Of a stretch of DNA of 64,000 bases, positions 37,501 to 46,730 are shown in pieces. The stretch is taken from contig JACMZG010001913.1 in assembly GCA_018340805.1 (NCBI GenBank), positions 32,014,435 to 32,078,434 on the forward strand. The letters run 5' to 3'. Source of the DNA: Microvelia longipes. Taxonomy: Eukaryota > Arthropoda > Insecta > Hemiptera > Veliidae. The translations under genes and the position numbers were made by a program. The number at the start of each line of letters is the position of its first letter. Position 1 is the stretch's first letter. The notes beneath the pieces are model-generated. The model had not been told where the DNA came from. It ran no database searches and saw only the letters and a program-made list of their open reading frames with translations.

Positions 37501-39910
37501 AAATGGACTTTGGAAAGAAAATCCATGGGAAAACATTAAAAACAGTCCGTACGAAGAGAATCAAGATGATAATAAACAGTTTAAATTGACGACACAGACA
37601 TCTAGTGAAAAACTGACAAATAACTCAGAAAGTAAAATGTATAATGATCCAGAATTTTATGTAAAATGGGAGTTTAAACCAAAAAAGAAAAATCACAAAG
37701 CAAAGAAATCACAGTCGCAACAACGAATGGTCATTTTGACACCACCCCTCATATCTATGGGTGCCAAGTTTAATGATAACGATGACACAGATGCTGAGAC
37801 ACAAAGGCATTGTGCTGTCAAACCAGATGAAATAGAAACACAGATAACAGGAATAAAAGAAGACGAACAACAGAAATCATTTTATGCTTCTATACTGAGT
37901 GGATTAGTAAGTGAGAAGAGAGTACCGGATGATAAATACTTAGATAGGAAACTCAATCTGCAAAACTCTATTAAACCCAAGTTTAACAATTTTAGAGGAA
38001 TCTTAACAAAAACAAGAAATTATGTCAATAAAAAGCATGGCATACCTGATAAAAACACTTACATTTCTTTTATTACAAAAGAAATTAATGATAAAAAAGC
38101 TCAGGAAAACCATACGACTAACAAACTACATTATGTAATTAAAAATTATAAACTAAACCCCAACAAAAAAGTCAAAAACCAAACAAACAAAAACATAATA
38201 ATACAAAATTTAGAAAGTTTTCAAGAAAAACCTAAGTCATACCATGCTAATAAATTGATAAGGTTACAATCTAACTTAGATGATCAATGGGACGAAGCAG
38301 GTGACATATTGAACAGTATAGGAAGTAAGTACATAAAAAATGTGAAATTCGACAATTCGAATTTCAGTGAATACGATCAGAACCCAAAGAATAGGCATGA
38401 AAGAAAACACAAACACGTTTGTAAACACGACAAATGTATCAATCAGAAGAGACTAAATACAACTAAAGTCTCAGAGGAGGAAAAGGAGAAAATCAGGAAA
38501 ATTCTCAACGGTATTGTGAGTCGCTATCAAAACCATTCTAAAGAAGATCTAAAATTCGATCATATCAAATTTAATAAGAAGCACAAGAATATACAGGTTG
38601 AGTTCAGTAAACAAAAAAAGTTTCCTAAATATTTTAGACTAAATAATAAAGATACAAGTGAGGATAATGAAATTGCAAATAAAAGTGTAATGAAGAGGAT
38701 TAACAAGGTAAAACAAAGAAAAGGATTGCAACTCAGAGAAGATGGTGAGAGGGTGAGTTGGCGTAATAATAACCAGTTAAGTAGGGAGAGGAACCCCTCA
38801 AATCATTCCATGGACCTGGCTAAAGGAATTGCCGCTGTCATAGCACAGAAAGTCCCTCTATCGTATCCTGTCAAAATTAATTTACTCAATAACCATTTGA
38901 CTAATAATTCAGATTTTAAAAAATCTATAGAGGGTTTAAAACAAAATCAACCGGATCTTAAAGTGAAATTGATAGAGTCAGGAATGAAATTAAAAGACGA
39001 AGGAATCAAACTAAAAACAGAATCAGATGAAGAAACAGATGGTGAAGAAGACGAAGAAGAGGAAGATGACACTCAAGAAGAAGCAGAAACTCAGTCGGAT
39101 TTGAAAATAAGTAAAGTCAATTTGGAAATGAATAAGAAAAATAAACCGGCAGTCAAAATAAATTCACAGAAAAATATGAGTAAAGGAAGTGAAGAGGAAT
39201 TTACATGGATTAATTTGCACAATGAGGTGGAATCCAAGGATGAGAACAACATCAAAGATACGCCCACCAAATACTGTCTGCGTAACACAACTCAATATTT
39301 AAAAAATCAACCTAAATCATTGGCCCAGTATACTGACGATGATTCTAATACAGTTGTATTACCGATTTCGTTCAATACATCAGTATTTTTGAAATTATTA
39401 GGTATAAAAGAAACAGAAACGGCAAATAGTTTGGCAGAGGACGGCTGTAAGTGTGAATTTAAAAACCGATATTACATCACGTTCGACAGTCATACGCCGA
39501 ATTACGTTAAAATTAAAAATATTAGCTCAGTGCCTTTAGACGAAATCATGCTGTATTTTAATAAAATCAATACGAACCAAGATTTAGTTTCCAAATCTAA
39601 ATATATATCACCACAAATAAAAAAAGTTGAGAAATTGAACTTGTGGCTGAGAAAACCTGTGCCTTATAATTCTTCTCACGAAGTACCGAGAGTAATGATG
39701 ACATTAGGAGAAGTTTGCACCAACTCGAGCAACACAAACGCGATAAATCATTACATCATAAAAGTTGATCCCATCATAACTCAAAGCAAACATACCAATA
39801 CCGATATATCAGATTATGTAAACAATCTAAGTAAAATAGTTTGGAAAGCATTGGTCCACGGCTTCAAAACACCAATGAAACACTGGCAAATAACTCCAAA
39901 AGCTACTTGA
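31544..39910 (+). CDS. Giant intronless secreted Asn/Lys-rich protein (2,788 aa)
   Basis: One uninterrupted frame of 8,367 bp. The start is the ATG at 31544: the frame opens a little earlier only at a TTG, and from the ATG a good signal peptide follows (MEWTIIVITSLIYIQEPRVW, cleavage probably near TTA/VEC). The rest has no membrane segment that I can see. It is dominated by Asn, Lys, Asp, Glu, Ser and Thr, with very many N-x-S/T glycosylation sequons. Cysteines are rare except in a tandem-repeat block (residues about 828-911) and in small clusters (ECG at the mature N-terminus, IHCCFK, CHYTCC). Residues about 2495-2518 are highly acidic. The last about 200 residues are the least repetitive and could be a folded domain (GCKCEFKNRYYITFD...LGEVCTNSS). 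AATAAA lies at 39953-39958. It is nested antisense in SUMO intron 3. I do not recognise the family. A secreted structural protein (saliva, silk, cuticle, eggshell or glue) is conceivable, but that is inference. Confidence 0.93.
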   Translation: MEWTIIVITSLIYIQEPRVWTTAVECGTPRFVYTEKRRKNQNINDVKVDIDNYTNLSSINTRKKHEDKNLRSPKEKLLETKLRDQRSSEVFLNRILNLLETPSKSNYQSLLERYNKQDDQSYNKSVLSIYNVTKYIKQDPEVDDDVKEKMEQLKKQMDLKKEQNIENVTHKVAKEEFKTITSNMQEKVTNLSKSKEEQKVNQINKNMTESIDRYHSKITTLGTPKAPDIFKGISNTSHANLLNLKIINNLNEVNTLSADNATKHQNKQVSKLSAESLNKKQQMNERLSQEDTNLKLKNNLKNFLNNLEIDNPDIKTQHELDMFRIQYQLENDTQSRNRGMDLQRADPFNGNFFKTILAGNTMEPYLSVGKKTSEQRPIYIAWDPNLNQYSGDYNTGNYHNRGNHNSIIPEPIYLNNTKINSCNTAKNPNFAHFLMPNKFDDKIIFTKNVKGKFKQKNSQTAQNIFVSKEVKNDGNRDNQNLTLNKNNNSKKNKNYYVIDEFENINIENKDTQNNLNFNKDSNLTTSKQSENNKAINNERDVNMSNAKDKMVLSLDKSGGTTGDKNVMNQTHNASFDNGIQNNVVFKKDSQNNLTTEKFVQIIQVDKSNTGIINNTDIETNKNDNMKKNALRLIKNNATCNDWVNKIKKIYETKLMKFIKRNVDDVSKCMPHLINKTVNKNFENKFVQKTPKFPTFEAINKILQRPVNLRENLNFRMPRWKNQNLMRITKNLTAQSGQKLKESLEYKKSKKCQDTSDEKWKKRKARGIHCCFKLDSSKDNKEKLKQVDLNIESKNVNNSCSVKETCIEMILTKDHNCEGKKQNSENKCQECDRENNEYKNKTQECNGKTNECENKAQECDGKKNECEKKAQECDGKNNACEKKAQEYDGKKNECENKAKECDGKKNECENKTQDSGCTTQCLETQNCEKTTKWEKCSGCHYTCCNILSNDLFLETTTIYTQEFAFHFTSDNNKTNDKLSSMYNNNNKTIVKIQQVTNKADLTINEKQPNKHGSLQNLENNIRDKYKNYLRKYRINRFNKKPKENFNNEQNVFHKFKCINNNSTEDDTKQQGQMQKLNENSKLDVMKQFDNLQNNLTNMLNAISTLPDSQNLENYINIQLLKSIKTNSTDNKIVGKIMSTNSILIEEKNKSRTDNNKTKKSKISSFATKKGLLTPKFAYNVQHKEIKGTDFIKNDNISLFKECSWKNYTNHKFKNINGTKNETNKDNFTNEEPMKGITKLITSENINRCNTSSCNFIKTHKTKNISNEMTQISKLERKKSKKINKEHKSEENGKITQTGAKINTVNNIKNGAHALGLQQNFVDNINTWQKTLAGLDLKDNNISDTESKSKSDLTKNPFDKFVIKQDLKNINTRNNTFNEIDPTNNTPGKINAKNKNLVEINRENNTLAEINKTLTTIKDEKHKHVTEIETCKNCAEMNAKKNTLARMESKNNNSYENLTKRNFVEEILKKPWDGFQFKQDFLNNINIMPNTLSDQGINRNVWENTDAKKNVTEELENKPNIWERMGNLDKLSKLDNTRDAQEKMQQTGKNYLEKKNSILILSHHDIDNKTNSEENRLSMNNLTCEGRPEWTVFGKIANCYQNNIAKMTMPFIVDILRNMLSHHESPPERFKRENNKILSNGKTYILVKHQNNSNDKVMSKRRAKFKNKRKIPIKYLNMTQNEEILLDRHTTPQIQNKKEEKKVKKHIKYKKSDIGDTGNEDLRTHTNKEIKAKNICIKNIWDFNQLKANVNPLIYREAELGNFKETMKPKKFFEIKLDRTTDDCLTGYYNNSDNDSYDSEESITREPTIKKNKCDTLAVVDKNKPLHIIIDYNSQSEKPEINTLKVDLFQTSEESFDEFDDLKTHEYYDDSGNKRGLERIENDLKKFFTAKEKHNRTSGNTNVSNKNFEKSAPKERTLTVSQNKTWNKIKGENEIKTIFINNVSNETENRNKTQKLQRIHAENLEEDASQIILLDNESSDPDDWVLHENGLWKENPWENIKNSPYEENQDDNKQFKLTTQTSSEKLTNNSESKMYNDPEFYVKWEFKPKKKNHKAKKSQSQQRMVILTPPLISMGAKFNDNDDTDAETQRHCAVKPDEIETQITGIKEDEQQKSFYASILSGLVSEKRVPDDKYLDRKLNLQNSIKPKFNNFRGILTKTRNYVNKKHGIPDKNTYISFITKEINDKKAQENHTTNKLHYVIKNYKLNPNKKVKNQTNKNIIIQNLESFQEKPKSYHANKLIRLQSNLDDQWDEAGDILNSIGSKYIKNVKFDNSNFSEYDQNPKNRHERKHKHVCKHDKCINQKRLNTTKVSEEEKEKIRKILNGIVSRYQNHSKEDLKFDHIKFNKKHKNIQVEFSKQKKFPKYFRLNNKDTSEDNEIANKSVMKRINKVKQRKGLQLREDGERVSWRNNNQLSRERNPSNHSMDLAKGIAAVIAQKVPLSYPVKINLLNNHLTNNSDFKKSIEGLKQNQPDLKVKLIESGMKLKDEGIKLKTESDEETDGEEDEEEEDDTQEEAETQSDLKISKVNLEMNKKNKPAVKINSQKNMSKGSEEEFTWINLHNEVESKDENNIKDTPTKYCLRNTTQYLKNQPKSLAQYTDDDSNTVVLPISFNTSVFLKLLGIKETETANSLAEDGCKCEFKNRYYITFDSHTPNYVKIKNISSVPLDEIMLYFNKINTNQDLVSKSKYISPQIKKVEKLNLWLRKPVPYNSSHEVPRVMMTLGEVCTNSSNTNAINHYIIKVDPIITQSKHTNTDISDYVNNLSKIVWKALVHGFKTPMKHWQITPKAT
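34025..34276 (+). repeat. Six tandem 42-bp units coding a Cys-bearing 14-aa repeat
   Basis: Within the giant protein, 14-residue units of the form QECDGKKNECENKA follow each other six times. Unit 1 is divergent (QECDRENNEYKNKT) and unit 5 has lost its first Cys (QEYDGKK). Each typical unit has C-x6-C spacing. The block ends in QDSGCTTQC. The DNA copies are close to identical, pointing to recent unequal exchange. Confidence 0.95.
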
Positions 39911-40670
39911 TTAATCTTTCATTAAAACAGTCAAACTTTATTTGATAAAACAAATAAACAGCAATCTTTGTAGTATATGAGGACAAATAGATTCAAGTTA
40001 AAAATTAAAATTTAACTTAAATTTTAGTTGTTTAAGTTAAGCTGAAACTAAAAACTAGAGATTAAACTTTTAACTTACAATTGTTCAAGTTACCTTAAAA
40101 ACAACATAAATTTTAAATTTCAACTTGATTTTTTTAATGAAAAAACACATTTAAGGTGCCTGAAGTATTAAAAGCAAAACTGATAAACCAAAAAGATGAG
40201 TGGTTGAATTTAATTATTTTAGATAGCAAGCATAAATATTGTAAAAAATACAAATTTTATTTCCATTGAAACCAGTTTTGTTGATAATCATTTAATAGAT
40301 CATTTGATTTAAGGGGGAGGATAGAGAGGTTCCAATCACTCTAAAAATATTAAGATAACACATAGCATGAATTGTCACAGGTGGGTCTTTCCACATATCC
40401 ACTTCATGTTTGCGACATTTGATGGGACATTTATAAATACCATTTCAACTATTTTAAATGGCTATATTCTGCTATTATACATATTGCATACTTATATCTA
40501 AAAAACAAACTTTTTTTGTGGTTTTTTCACCATTCCCAATCATTTTTAGCACATTTTAAAAGATTACTTTCCAACCAAACCACAAAAAACAATAGACAAC
40601 AAATTTTCGGAATCCAACACTACTAAAATGTTGAAACTCGATATTTTGGACTTAAATTCCCATCTTTATC
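39911..40670. other. 3' flank of the nested gene, within SUMO intron 3
   Basis: AATAAA at 39953-39958 and ATTAAA at 39921-39926 are candidate cleavage signals for the nested gene. Beyond them is non-coding DNA with short AACTTAA/TTAAGTT words. Confidence 0.5.
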
Positions 40671-40679
40671 AAAATGAAA

Positions 40680-40725
40680 CAATACTTTTCCAATATATCT
40701 ACGGTATAAATGAGGAAAAGTAATA
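40680..40725 (+). repeat. R1 family 3'-end fragment
   Basis: ACAATACTTTTCCAATATAT followed by CTACGGTATAAATGAGGAAA, the R1 3' terminal block only. The open frame downstream (about 40710-40895) has no support as a gene. Confidence 0.55.
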
Positions 40726-41094
40726 AATTATTTACAAAACTTATACACCAAGTTCAATCTAAATCTAAGCGTGGTCAAAAGTTATTGCAAGCCAAGCATC
40801 GAGAGAAGGGCTTCCTAAGTCATGAACGCTTGCAAAATATTTTGATCTATAAACAATCTGCTAGAGGCCAACTGGATCACCCAGGGGCACTGTAAATCTA
40901 TTTTTAATTGCAAATAATAATGAGATAATAAGATAATATGCTAGGATAATATAATGCTGATAATAAGATGTAACTTGGCAAATATGTTGTTTTTATATAT
41001 GACTACATGCCTGCCAAATCTCAATCTAATCCTAAGGTGGTATTACTTTGATCTAGCTGCCCTCAACCTCAGAATAAAGTGTTTATCCAACCAC

Positions 41095-41215
41095 TGAAAT
41101 GGTCATGAAAATGCCTAAAATGGATAATTATGTCGACACATCGGTTTCGGATTTTTTAGGTGAACACAATACTTTCCCTACATACTTAATGTATAAATGA
41201 GGAAAAGTAAAAATA
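41095..41215 (+). repeat. R1 family 3'-end fragment
   Basis: AAAATGCCTAAAATGGATAA, GGTTTCGGATTTTTTAGG and TAATGTATAAATGAGGAAAA: the last about 120 bp of R1. Confidence 0.6.
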
Positions 41216-41533
41216 GGCATTTCCTATGAAAGATACATGATGAATGACAAGCAAGTGAAAGAGTTACTATTCCAAGCATGAACCCAAAGAAGTCTAGAAA
41301 TAATTCAATATTTCACACATAATTAGTTAAGCCTGAACAAAATTGTAAAATTATTTGTGCCACAGCAATTCAATTTTTTATTTACAAATAATGAGCAAAT
41401 TGTTTAATTATTTGCATAAACAAATTCAAGTAAAGAATCCCAACAAAACTCAAATTCTGATGAGAAATTTATTTGATGTTTAAATATAAAAATCCATAAT
41501 TAACAATTTCTCGACGCAGTTTAAAAATATTAC

Positions 41534-41605
41534 CTTTTTGGGGGTTTCATCGTCGCTTATTCTTTTTCCATCAAATAGAAATCTCAACGTACTCACAGGT
41601 ATACC
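41534..41605 (-). CDS. SUMO: SUMO, coding exon 3
   Basis: 72 bp (24 codons) between TTCTTTTTCTAG and GTAATA: GIPVSTLRFLFDGKRISDDE, then TPKK. It matches the SUMO strand-and-loop region RFLF(D/E)G(Q/K)RI that forms part of the ubiquitin-like fold. Phase 0 at both ends. Confidence 0.97.
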
Positions 41606-44137
41606 CTAGAAAAAGAAGAGTTAAAGTTAAAATAAATACCAGAGAAAGGACAGATAACTTTAATAGTATAACTGTAACTAATTGAACAAATGTCAGTGAG
41701 TTCTTTCATCACAGAAGTTTGGGACGGCTTGAATTAGTGTGCATGAACATGTCACGATATCTGCCATAAAATAACCTGATTTTAATTAAACTACATATAC
41801 TAAACTATAAAAATATTTGCGATTCAAAGAGATAGTTGTCAGGTTGGCAATAGCAATGGCAGGGAAAACGAAAGGGTTATCAATTTTTTTTATCATAGGA
41901 TTAGCATAGGAGCTGATAAAAATTCTTCTTTCATTTCTTTATTGTGAGTTAATTCGTGATAAATGAGTAAAAAATTATCAGACCATTGGTGCTAAAAAAT
42001 TGTCAATATTTCATGGATAAATATTTTGATTATATCAGGATTTCAAATATAGACTTGGATTTGTCCAATTTAACCCAGAAATGATAAAATCTAAACAGAT
42101 AATTTAAACAAACATTTCACAAAAATAGTGAATTTAGTGAGTTATTAATTAATTTAGTGAGTAAATAAAATTTATTAACAATTAATAAATTACAAAAATC
42201 AGCTGAAAATGAAAATCAGCTTGTTATCAGTTAATTTATACAACAGATACAACTAATTTAAAGCAATTTTGTGAGTTTGTGCAAATTAAAGTTATTCAAA
42301 AGTAAAATTAATTAACAATAAATAAAATACAACAAAATGCTAGGATTTTCACCTCCATATCATTTAATTTATAGACTTGTGACAACCCATTAAAACCCTT
42401 TTTTTCAATTAAATAGTAATTCTTTTAAGTTCATTAGTCCTAAAATTAATTAAATTAAAGCACTTTGAGAAAACATTTAAAGAAATTATTGGCACAAATA
42501 AGATAAACCAAAAAAGCTGCACAAGGACTTCAACAACGATCACTGTTTTTCTTATAAATTTCTTATAAGTGATGGGGGCGTTGCTACGGACTTTGAATCG
42601 TGTATACACATAGTAATAATGAGTCTTCAGAGCTGCATAGTTTTTAGGTAGATCATGACTAATATTTTAAATATAGCAGATCATTTAAAAAAAATGAGTG
42701 AAAAAATTGTGTTGCATATAGTTTTAAAGCTTTTGCAGAGAAGAAAAAGAAAATACAAGTAATGTGGAAAAAATATCAAAATAACCAATAATTTTAGAAT
42801 GACGGCCAATATAATGGACAAATTTTTATTATATTCTGACGTGAGTTCCTGATGTAATGTATTACTAGTATTTAAGAGGAAAAATTACTAAATCCATTAG
42901 ACTAAACTTAAAGTAGGGGCTTCCTATATGCCAAATTTTGTTTTCATTCATGAAAGCCTCAAAAATGTCAAGCCTAGCGCCATAGTGATAGTGATAGTAG
43001 TAGGGGGGAGTGGTAGTAATTACCAGGCAAGTAGGCCACGTTGTTGGGCCCTTTTTGCCAGCTCCCTAAGATAGAGTTCTACTCTTTTTTTAATTTCAAG
43101 TGTAGATATATTTCATCTAATCTAGACAGTAGAGCCATGAATTTCTATGGTTCCTCTCATGCTTTTTCAAGCAATCATACATATTTTCACTGACTCTTAT
43201 AGTCTAGTGAAAACTGGGAACAACACGTGCTCTCACTGTTAAATCAAACCTCCACACACTTTAAACTACAAGGCAGAAACAGTATAGTATTATAATGAAT
43301 CTACTATGAGGGTCCTAAATTTTGCCTATACCCAGTTTCATTTAGGGTAAGGGATCTTTAACAAGTACCTGACAACGCACAGGCTCGAGACCACCGGCTT
43401 TACGTCCCTTCTGAAGGACGTGGTACGCAGAATTTTTATTCCTCTCATAAAAATCCTAGAGGCCCGTGCTGACTAATGACTAAAGTCCAGCCTAGCGCCA
43501 TACACATGGGTAGAAACTCTTTACAAAAAAAGAGCACAATCAATTTCGATATTGTATATCCTGTAATTTTTGATGTCCCCCACTATATTTAAGTAAAAAA
43601 TGGCAGTATTGCCCACACCTTTTTACAGATAAAACATTTTCGAGTACTAAACTTGGCAACACTGAATGGTCTTTCTTTGGAGTAAAATAAAAGTAAAAAT
43701 TTGTTTAAAAAATGACATTAATCTCTAGAAGTTTGTTGAATCACTAGTATGATTAACTTTATCAGTAAAAGGTAACACTTATCTCTATGATGTCCACTTA
43801 ACTAGGGCAATTAATTTTGACATATTTGGAAGCAATGCTTTGCCCCATGAATTATAGGTAGAAATCAATCTGAGTCCAGATCCCACAACCCATGTGTCAA
43901 AAACTAATAGACATAGCTATAATTATTAAAAAAAAACATAAAAACCAATTTAAAACCCCAGGTAAATTAGGGTGGGTTTTACCCTGGGAAAAAGAAGAGG
44001 GGGGAGGGGTTCCACCCAGATGCCAATCCTGTGTGTAAATAGATCATTAGAACCTTATAGTAGTACAAGTGTTTCCTTTACCTACCTTAACCAATTATTT
44101 GCGTGTTGTACAATACATCATTAAAAAATATGCTTAC
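41606..44137 (-). other. SUMO intron 2
   Basis: 2.5 kb. It holds a second SINE family A copy (about 43000-43490). No nested coding region was seen. Confidence 0.85.
43000..43490 (-). mobile_element. SINE family A, copy 2 (head truncated)
   Basis: Shares with 3640-4345, in the same orientation, AGTAGGCCACGTTGTTGGGC, ACAACACGTGCTCTCACTG, CTACTATGAGGGTCCTAAAT, AAGGGATCTTTAACAAGTAC and AATCCTAGAGGCCCG. The tRNA-like head stops just after GAGGCCCG. Confidence 0.65.
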
Positions 44138-44215
44138 CATTCGTTCACTATAAGAATTTTTTAATTTATACATTTGTGTGGTGGATTTAATTTTAAACAA
44201 TATTTCTTTTTGGTC
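44138..44215 (-). CDS. SUMO: SUMO, coding exon 2
   Basis: 78 bp (26 codons) between TTTTGTTTCAG and GTAAGC: DQKEILFKIKSTTQMYKLKN, then SYSERM. It matches the first beta-hairpin and helix of the SUMO fold (EIxFKIK.TT...KLK.SY). Phase 0 at both ends. Confidence 0.97.
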
Positions 44216-44789
44216 CTGAAACAAAACAAATAAATAATTAACAATAATACTTTAAAAAAACAATAATTTCAACTGAACCAAGTTACCATAAACTATCAAT
44301 GATTTCGATAAGTCACCAGCTAGGGTATTGTTGGCTGTCAGAGTATGGCTTTGAGTCAGCGTCCTATCTGGATGATAAGTAGAAATTGGCAAAAATGTAC
44401 ATTGATAAGCTGAGAATAAGCCCATTAAAAATAAAAAATTGAACCCATTGAGTAGGAATTTGATAAAAACATACATTTTTGAGCATAGTCATTACAATCA
44501 GTACTTTCAGTGACTAATTTTTAGTGAATTTCCTTTGAAAAATGCAGACAAAATGAGTTACACGAGGAGTGCTTGATAATTGAGAAACGACTTAGGTTAT
44601 AAAGCATAAACTGGAACCTTAAGCAAGAAAAGGGTTGATAAGCACTGAAACACAAATTCCAAAGGAAACTCGCTCAACATGCGGACCACCGCACCAGCAT
44701 TTTTTCTGAGGTAAAGAATAGCAAGACCAAAGTAATGCTACCTTAGATGTTTGGCTTTAGTTCTTTACTCCTATTTCAGGTTGAAAAAT

Positions 44790-45010
44790 CGGGTACGGGG
44801 TACCTCGGAAATTTTCCTCATTACAGTGGATTCGCTACCCTCATTCTCCCTGCTTCGGACTCGCTTCGCTCGTCCCCAGAAATACAGTAAGCTAAATTTA
44901 AGTAGACTCGCTTTGTTTGTCCTCAGATAGTAAATGCATCCATATCATTCTCAGCAGTCACCCATACAGCGCTGACCACACTTATTGCTCCTTAATGTTT
45001 ATGATGCAAC
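44790..45010 (-). repeat. Dispersed repeat family R4, long copy
   Basis: CGGGTACGGGGTACCTCGG, GACTCGCTTCGCTCGTCCCC, a second TAGACTCGCTTTGTTTGTCC, AGTAAATGCATCC and GCTGACCACA...GATGCAACAAA. Colinear with 10875-11050, with one extra internal module. Confidence 0.65.
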
Positions 45011-45132
45011 AAAAATCATGGATACACTTGTCGCATTAAAGCAAAATTTAGTGTACTTATTTATTAATAATATACACTTGTATCAAATTTCAATTTTCAA
45101 GACGATTACATCACAACTAAACACACCAAAAT

Positions 45133-45167
45133 AGTTTTTACTCCAGTATTAACCTGGAGTAAAAACT
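45133..45167. repeat. Perfect hairpin, 14-bp arms
   Basis: AGTTTTTACTCCAG (45133-45146) and its complement (45154-45167), 7-nt loop, inside SUMO intron 1. Confidence 0.9.
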
Positions 45168-45471
45168 GAATTCAGGCACATCCAAGGCCGTACTGTACAC
45201 TGCTCTACACTGAGTTACATAACCAATCTCAGCCAAGAAGAATAGTTTAACAAGAGTTATAAGTATTAATAGTTGTGCTAGTATCCTCTCGACTAAAAGC
45301 TGATCCATCACACTCATTAAGAAATAGTCAGTGTCGAAACACTGTCTGAACCACCAACCCCTCATTTTTGTATCACTTTAGATTGGATCCTTTCTAGTTC
45401 TGTGGATTCGCAGTAAAGTCTTACAAACGTGTATTGGATTCTTAGCATATCTGACAAAGCAAAATACTTAC

Positions 45472-45615
45472 AGCTCCAACTACTCGTAATTTTATAAATT
45501 CAGGTTCAGAGGGGGTTGTTTCATTTGGACTGGCATCATTATCTTTATCAGTATTCTCAGTTTCTTCCTTGTCTTTATCACCAGTTTCATTTGTTTGAGA
45601 CTCCTCTTGATCCAT
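45472..45615 (-). CDS. SUMO: SUMO, coding exon 1 (small ubiquitin-like modifier)
   Basis: The ATG at 45615-45613 opens a 48-codon exon ending at GTAAGT (phase 0). The first about 38 residues are a flexible, very acidic tail (MDQEESQTNETGDKDKEETE onward), then EPEFIKLRVVGA enters the ubiquitin-like fold. Joined with exons 2-4 this gives 122 aa, of which 116 remain after processing to QTGG. SUMO is attached to lysines of nuclear and other proteins by E1 (Aos1/Uba2), E2 (Ubc9) and E3 enzymes, and controls transcription, DNA repair and protein localisation. The N-terminal tail is longer than in human SUMO-1, and I see no strong psi-K-x-E site in it. The gene spans 16.9 kb and is complete. Confidence 0.97.
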
Positions 45616-46730
45616 TTTTTATCTACACATATATTAAAAAAAACTTACAATAACATCAAATAAACGTAACAAAATACGTTACACAACCATTCTAATAATC
45701 AGTAAAACTACTATAATAACAAATACACTACATAAATCAATTTATAAATTGAACTACCTATAGATAATTCGAATAAGTACGATAAATAATAATAAAGTCA
45801 GGTTTATCTTTCTCACTTTTTGAAAAAGTACACAAACAAAGCAACAACACAACACGAAAACGCGAAACAGAAAACTTCACAAGAGTCTGCTCTCTAACTT
45901 GGAGTCATAGAAATAAACCACTAGAGAGAGCCTATCTGTTGTATTTTTTAACACCGAAAATACAACACTCGGTTATAATCAATCGAAGACACATACTTGG
46001 AAACAAAGAGACTAATACTTTGTATATAAGACTAATACAAAGTATTAGTCGTATGAATGCACCTTTTGTATTTGTCTCTTTGTATCTCTATATATCCTAA
46101 ACAATCTTATCTTCTTCGTCTTTTTTAAGTTCTGTCATCTTTTTGTTTCTAAAATTGGCAGCTAGAGTGCGCTGACGTCCCGGTGTTAGATCCTTGTTGA
46201 GAACTAGACTCTTGTCGTATTAGAAACATCAGTGTTTTCATTACAATACAATTTTGCTTAAAACGAATTTAGAATTTAAATTTATTACTAAATTATGATT
46301 AAAATGAATTAATATAGTATATTTTAAAATTTTATGGGTTGCTGCTCGTAAAAAACAATACTGTTTCTTGTTGGCATATTAATAGACCTATGCTTAGATT
46401 TCTCTTAACTAGCTCATTTGGATAAACTGTTTTTTGACAATTCCAAAAAACAAAAATACAAAGAGGTTAAAATTTTCATAAATTTTCGATTTTTGTATTA
46501 AAAATTTAAATCTGTTACAAACTTTTATAGTTTTGATTAAATAAAGTAGTATTTATCGTATTTAAACGGTCATTTAGTGCGGTAGTGTCTGTAAAAATGG
46601 TGTAAAGTGTGGTTTTATTTGTAAATATCAATGTTTAAAGTGGAAAAACCCAAAAGTTCAGAAGTTGTATTCTTCTAATCGTTTGTGATTTTATTGCACT
46701 TAAAAGCATTTTTTGTTTAACATTGTAAAA
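45616..46730. promoter_or_regulatory. Divergent upstream region shared by SUMO and Aph-1
   Basis: 1.1 kb between the two start codons, which point away from each other. It must hold both 5' UTRs and probably a shared promoter area. It contains a hairpin with perfect 16-bp arms at 46010-46025/46035-46050. I found no convincing TATA or initiator, in keeping with two housekeeping genes. Confidence 0.6.
46010..46050. repeat. Perfect hairpin, 16-bp arms
   Basis: GACTAATACTTTGTAT and its exact complement with a 9-nt loop, inside the SUMO/Aph-1 divergent region. Confidence 0.9.

Larger units (their letters stand above)
28808..41533 (-). other. SUMO intron 3, hosting a nested gene
   Basis: A 12.7-kb intron, far longer than SUMO introns 1 (1.3 kb) and 2 (2.5 kb). 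It contains, on the plus strand, the 8.4-kb single-exon gene at 31544-39910. It also has a foldback transposon interrupted by a LINE fragment (29469-31102) and R1 fragments at 40680 and 41095. Transcription of SUMO must cross the nested gene antisense to it. Confidence 0.9.
44216..45471 (-). other. SUMO intron 1, with an R4 repeat
   Basis: 1.26 kb. It contains a long R4 copy (about 44790-45010) and a hairpin with perfect 14-bp arms at 45133-45167. Confidence 0.85.

Noticed and set aside
40710..40895. 61-codon plus-strand open frame after the nested gene
   Set aside because: Begins inside an R1 3' end and has no splice or homology support.
46713..46730. Six extra codons in front of Aph-1
   Set aside because: They begin at a TTG; the ATG at 46731 gives the MTL-x-EF-x-GC start known from insect Aph-1.
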